NCBI GenBank assembly: GCA_945910005.1 | Contig: OX246741.1 | Location: 12,724,890 to 12,788,889, forward strand | Source of the DNA: Isoperla grammatica | Taxonomy: Eukaryota > Arthropoda > Insecta > Plecoptera > Perlodidae | Direction: 5' to 3' | Length of the DNA: 64,000 nt | Part shown: positions 58,736 through 64,000 of the stretch, in pieces | Layout of the letters: each line of letters starts with the position of its first letter | Numbering within the stretch: the stretch's first letter is position 1 | Translations under genes and position numbers: made by a program | The notes under the pieces: model-generated | Database searches by the model: none | The model's input: only the letters and a program-made list of their open reading frames with translations | Told to the model about the DNA's origin: nothing

Positions 58736-59735
58736 CAATAAAAATAACCCAGATTTTACAATCTTATTAATATTTGTTTCGACAATGATTGTTATTCTTG
58801 AGATATCACTGTATACTGTAAAATCACTTGATCTAATTTACAATAAATTTCATCTTTTTATTTGGTTACACTTCGTGATTCAGTAATGAAAATTTTAAAC
58901 TCTTCTTTGCATTACGCTAACTGTGCGTTATTTCAACCCGAATAAACAACAGGTAAATATTTCACAATAAATGAAACTTAATGCACCAAAAACGAGGAAA
59001 CTTTGTATTTTAATTGATGCCCTTTCGTATTAGAATATAGCAGAGCAGGCGTTTACAAAACGGCATCACTCACTCGAAAACGGCTTGCGAGTTGGTGCTA
59101 GCTTCATTGCATTGAAAGCGGACAGACCCTTGTAGCTGTAGCTGTAGCTTTAGCTAACACTCAACAGGGCCCACCAGAGAGAATAGCCCAGGTTACGGGC
59201 GTGAATTATTAAAGCTTTATTAAAAGAGCCAGCCTTATATACGTAGTAATTGTATTCTGAAACTTCAGCACATTTTATTTCCAACACTTTTATTGGATGG
59301 GAGAAGTTTGTACCAACTTTCAGATTTTATAATTATATGCAAAGATTTACATTGTATGTAAAAATATTCCCAGGGGATAGTCGCCCCCACCCCCCTCAAA
59401 GAGTTCTGTACAAATATTGAGATAAAACTTTTAGCATTTTTAATCAGATGAAGAAATTTGAACAGCGTAGACCTAAATAAAAATAATAATAAAACGCACA
59501 AACAAATTAAATGGCTGTCGGGGAAGGGAAAGGAAATTTACCCTGGGAAAAAATACATGACATTGTTTTTATCTTGAGACATTTTCTAGCAGTTTCAATT
59601 CTGACAATTTTAAAGTGAGTTTCCTTATAGTAGAATGTCTGCTTTTGTGCAGATTTAAGTCATACACGTTAAGTAGTATTTATCCACGATATCATATTAA
59701 TTTCACCAAATACGTTGGATCGCCAATGCAGATAC

Positions 59736-59736
<1 letters not shown>

Positions 59737-59801
<65 letters not shown>

Positions 59802-59828
59802 TAATATACAATAATAATAATAATAATA

Positions 59829-59860
<32 letters not shown>
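59737..59860. repeat. (AAT)n then (ATT)n microsatellite, copy 2
   Basis: Counterpart of 32,907-33,040 with different unit numbers and small interruptions (AACAATAATATACAAT). Confidence 0.95.
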
Positions 59861-60380
59861 AGAAGTACCATTACTGACATCTCATGTAGGTTTAAGGACT
59901 CATTTACATTTAATATCACACCTTCATTTATGTCTACACTCTACAATGATATAATTAGTATGACTGTACGTGTTTAGTAATAAAATAATAACCGCCAACC
60001 GTAATGAAGGATAAAAATAATCACATTTTTATGCCCTGTAAGAGAATACAACAAATACGCAATTTTCATCATCTTTGATGTAAAAGTATAATTATCTATA
60101 ACGTATAAGTTTCCAAAACTAACAAACTACCTATAACATATGAGTATAATCGTGTATAAAGTACACATAAATGTACTATCCGTTTGAAAAATGTCCCACT
60201 GAATTCGGTCTGCGTTCACTACCCATGTTTCTGGCAAAGTCAGCTTAAAATGACGTTGCGCGCTGTCTGCTGAGATGGAATACATATAGACCCTGGCGGA
60301 TGTAGAAGTCATTCCCATTATTGTGCCCGTAATAGTCTTGAGACCAAAGACATTCCTCATTGAAGCACAGAACTGAGGGA

Positions 60381-60518
60381 CTATTCTTGAAAGTTATCAC
60401 TGGGTGATAATACTCAATGGAAGTGATATCTACGTGGTTATCACTTGCTATTCGCTGATTGCTGTGGCGGACCGCGTGGAAAACACTCAAAGTGAGAATG
60501 ACAACTTTCAGGAATAGC
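60381..60518. mobile_element. MITE, counterpart of 33,584-33,729
   Basis: Ends CTATTCTTGAAAGTTAT and GACAACTTTCAGGAATAG. It is slightly more diverged than copy 1. Confidence 0.8.
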
Positions 60519-60729
60519 ACCGTTGGAGTTGCAATATACGGTTGTGCTAATATTCCTTCATAGTCACGCTACTATACACATTCTTAAACGGTTTATTGGA
60601 TTCAATTGCTGATTTTAATTGGCGTTACTTAGATTTAATGAAACTTTATGATCTATCCACACTATCATTCATTATATACCTCCTCCAAATTCGAGTGACC
60701 CAAACATTTGGAAGAGCTAGTTTTAAACC

Positions 60730-60892
60730 GGTGTAACACGACTCAATACTTTCGTCAAACTTATTGAATTTAAGAACAAAAGCGAATCAAAACAGTTAGG
60801 TAAAAAACTGCAACAATGTAGCTTCTATTTATTGATGTATTATTTGTCTTTGAATTCAATAAGTTTGACGAAAGTATTGAACCGTGTAATCT
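60730..60892. mobile_element. MITE, counterpart of 33,942-34,105
   Basis: Same CTCAATACTTTCGTCAAACT / GACGAAAGTATTGAACCG arms. Confidence 0.85.
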
Positions 60893-63800
60893 CTCCAATG
60901 AACTGTTCAATGCCAGTAGAACATACTAGCTCAAGATTTGTGTGAAAGAAAACATCATTTTTACTTTCGGTCGTTTTTTTTCATAGACAAAATAATGATT
61001 TAATTATTTATGTATTGTCTCTTTAGTGTGAACTTTCAACTCTCGCATTCGTCATTTTACTCAAAAGTAAGGTATTGAACTCTATTCATACACTCGACGA
61101 ACTCACAGCTAATATTACAAATAATTTTTCGTGAGCGTCAAAGTAGTAAGAAATAACAAAACGGGAATATCTACCTTGAACGGTTTGATGTACACAGATT
61201 GTTTTGTAAATAGCGCTTCTCTAAATTAAAACTGTGGGTAAATTCCACCCAGAGTGGCGAGGGGAAGGGGGGGGGGGGGGGGTCTGATGCGGTGCGAAAG
61301 GGGGCTTTGAACACGTTTGCTAGCTTTGCGCAAATGTGTGTGGAAGCGAGTAGGGGACTTTCATTCATTCATATGCTGGGTGCGTGCGAAAAATATTACA
61401 TACAATTCTGCTACTCTCTAGTTTGGTTCAGAAAAACATTGTTTATATAACATTAGTCAGCGGTACGTATGCCTCACTTTAACGTTTGTTAAACACAACT
61501 ATAGTTTACTGAATCAACCTAAAGTTAAAGTTAAAACTTACACAAACAAATTGATTTTTCACCCAAAAACATCACGTGCTATCTAGAACACCTTATCGAC
61601 TCGGAATCTGCAAGGTAGAGGGATATTTCTCTCTCCTGCAGTCTGGGGAAGGGGAGGGGGGGGGGGGGGTGAGGGGTTACATCACCCTTTCCATGTTCCC
61701 AAAATGTATTCTAATGGAGTACAATCCTGTGTAGTAATTATTAAGTAATCTGTCACAGTTTCCCATATGCTGCGTCTGTGTGTAGACGTATATTTGGATA
61801 GGAGGGGTACTGCCTATACTCAGCGCTCTAAGATGACAGTACTTAGGTTACATGACGGCTTGTCATGCTTGGCTGGAAGCAAGTTGAAGGCTGAGCATGC
61901 AGTCTACTCGTCTCTCTCTCTCTAGAGGTCTCTCTCTAGATTATCTACTTCTTTCTAACGTGAGGCGCGTGGGCGTTTGCACAAAGTTTACGATAGAGTG
62001 CGCTATACTCTTTTCTGCACGTAACCCCATCTATAATGCTTTTCATCTACTATTTACGTTACTAGTTTGGTCAGCCCATATAATATTAGATTTATATTAT
62101 TTTAAATTGAATTATATTTTTCTATATTATATATTTATATTATATTGTTATAACTCCCTATCCATAAAATCTTATCGAATGTTCTTCCGGCTAAGGTTTT
62201 GTATTATACGTCACATAATTTGTTACTAAAAGGTACGTTTATTTGACTTTGTAATAGGTAGAAATATATTACGTGCACTGCAGAATTACACATTTTTCCT
62301 TTCAATTTTGTAACAGTCATTCTTGATAATGTTTGTTAAATCGTTATTATTATTAGCTGCATCTCACGTTGTACACAATGTTAACAAAAACAAAACCAGA
62401 GAGTGTGTCAGCTTGTATAATTTCCGTATGTACCTCAGAGCTTGGTATAATATACGTATAATGCATATTATATATGCGTATAATATATAAACAGCCCGCC
62501 TGTCGGATATTAATGCTATGTAAATTCGCCGTGAAGACTGGGTTATACAAATAGACCACACGCGGTTTCTCTACTGCAAATGTTTGTTTCTTTAGAGTGG
62601 GTTGGGGGAACCCACATACCCACATACCCACATGATATTTTATTCAGTCTATTGTTTCGTCTAGGGGCGATACGACCTATGTAACCCGCAGGATGTGACT
62701 TTGTTGACGTTCTAACGACTCTAGACTAATTTATATTACAAAACTTGTTGTTGGTGTGTTTGAAAGACGTGTCTTGAATGAAAGTTTATACGTAATATGA
62801 GATGAGCTTCAAAGAGTTTGCAAAGCTCAAGAGAGAAGTGAATCTCTTGATTGCAAACATAAAGTTTGATAAAAGTAATTAAGGAATCATCCACCTTGTA
62901 ACTTTGGTTTGTATACACTCAAGTTTAAAATACGTCAATAAATAAAATTATCATTAAATAAATGGTGCCCAAGATGGCTTTGAACTTACGAGGTTTTGTT
63001 AAAAAAAAAAATGAAATTTAAAAAATGTAACAAATTTGTAATCGATATCTAAACAACTAAACGTAATGCGTAAATATAAAATCGTTGAACATTAATTCTA
63101 AATACAATACATGATTTCATTGTAGACTTTTTTCTTTTTTTTTTTCTTATTCGCGTAAAGCTTTAAATTACAGTTAGAGGTGCCTTCAATACAACTAAGC
63201 ACACGCTTTTTGTTTCGTTTGAAATACATGAATTCGTAAAGTGCAACTTTATTGATGGAGTCAAGCTAGTTTTCGAACTAAATTAATGTTAATTTACGAT
63301 ATTTTATACTAACTAAATGATCAATGAAACAAATTAATTCCGAGTTGGCGCAACTCAGTAATTAAAACGATGTAACTAGAAACTAATTGAGCAATATTAT
63401 ACGATAACAAAGATCAGCTTGACTTTTATGCTCTCTACACGATTCTTAATTCGAGCTCATTAGAAAACTTAAAACTTAAAACATCAAAACAACAGTTAAT
63501 AAAATTAAACGTACAACCATAACACGTTATTGATTTTAGCTGGGTTAAATATAATGGTATTTATAATTGTTTCTCCAATAAAGATGTCGTTTCATTTAAT
63601 GTCAAGAATACGAAACTCAGCAAAGAGGTGATTTGCTGTTTTTCATCAAAGTGCTACAACCTACTATATCCAGTTATAGAATAGAAGTATTAAACGCACC
63701 CATATCCAGAACTAGTTAAATAACTTACTTTGGAAAATGTTTGATGTTTTTTTTTAGGCACAATACCATCATAAAACAAGTGTTCTTTAAAACACATGGA

Positions 63801-64000
63801 AAGTTCTTCCCATAAATCAAAACGAGGCCAAGACACCGATAAAACAGAAAAGACGAAATACCGAGAAATTCGTTTAAAGAAATTGTAATTCTCCAATCTC
63901 CCGCTATTCAACGAATATTCTTTTTGAGATTTGTATTTATATCCAAATAACATGAACATGATCCTAGATTATTCACAGTTATAGGCAAATTTAAAAACTT

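Larger units (their letters stand above)
58794..64000 (+). repeat. Segmental duplication, copy 2 (to window end)
   Basis: Co-linear with 31,962-38,527, with a few percent substitutions by eye. It lacks the three extra blocks of copy 1 and runs off the window still aligned (position 64,000 corresponds to about 38,527). It carries the same microsatellite, MITEs and poly-G tracts. No gene seen. Confidence 0.95.

Noticed and set aside
58445..58886. Open frames spanning the N gap
   Set aside because: The gap has no sequence, so these frames are artefacts.

Overview
The window is AT-rich, almost gene-free eukaryotic DNA from an invertebrate animal. The evidence is dense short inverted-repeat transposons (MITEs), tRNA-derived SINE-like repeats, a 5'-truncated LINE, a PIF/Harbinger DNA transposon, trinucleotide microsatellites and a young LTR retrotransposon. 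A captured host fragment resembles animal SLK/Slik/STK10 kinases, and my recollection of the family points to an insect or other arthropod, but the taxon is an inference. There is no rRNA, operon, CRISPR array or long host gene.

Layout. 1-18.5 kb: non-coding DNA with SINE-like repeats, a 183-bp tandem duplication and several foldback MITEs. 18,586-22,921: an LTR retrotransposon of Gypsy type with 540-bp LTRs that look identical by eye, TGTAAC...GTTACA ends, a 4-bp AAGT target duplication and a tRNA-Lys-like primer site. It encodes Gag (one frame break), protease and only the first part of reverse transcriptase. The rest of RT, RNase H and integrase are missing. In their place, in frame with pol, is an intronless stretch matching the C-terminal coiled-coil (PKK) region of an SLK/Slik kinase, followed by a second coding-like segment of unknown origin. 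This is the most notable object in the window: a recently moved, non-autonomous element that appears to have picked up host coding sequence, much as acute transforming retroviruses do.

25.7-27.0 kb holds a composite of nested inverted repeats whose end recurs at 48.6-48.8 kb. 29-47 kb contains more foldback elements and a 14-bp-TSD LINE end at 43.3-43.7 kb. 47,550-49,515 is a 1,966-bp PIF/Harbinger element with TTA duplications, a broken transposase, an opposite-strand Myb/SANT ORF and an internal 65-bp minisatellite. At 52,095-52,188 (minus) lies the best host-gene candidate: a first coding exon encoding a signal peptide and ending in a splice donor.

31,962-38,527 is repeated in the same orientation at 58,794-64,000 (running off the window), with indels that look like later insertions. 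The second copy starts just after a 200-N gap, so it may be a true segmental duplication or two alleles placed in tandem by the assembler. Many long poly-C/poly-G tracts are scattered through the window, which is striking in such AT-rich DNA.
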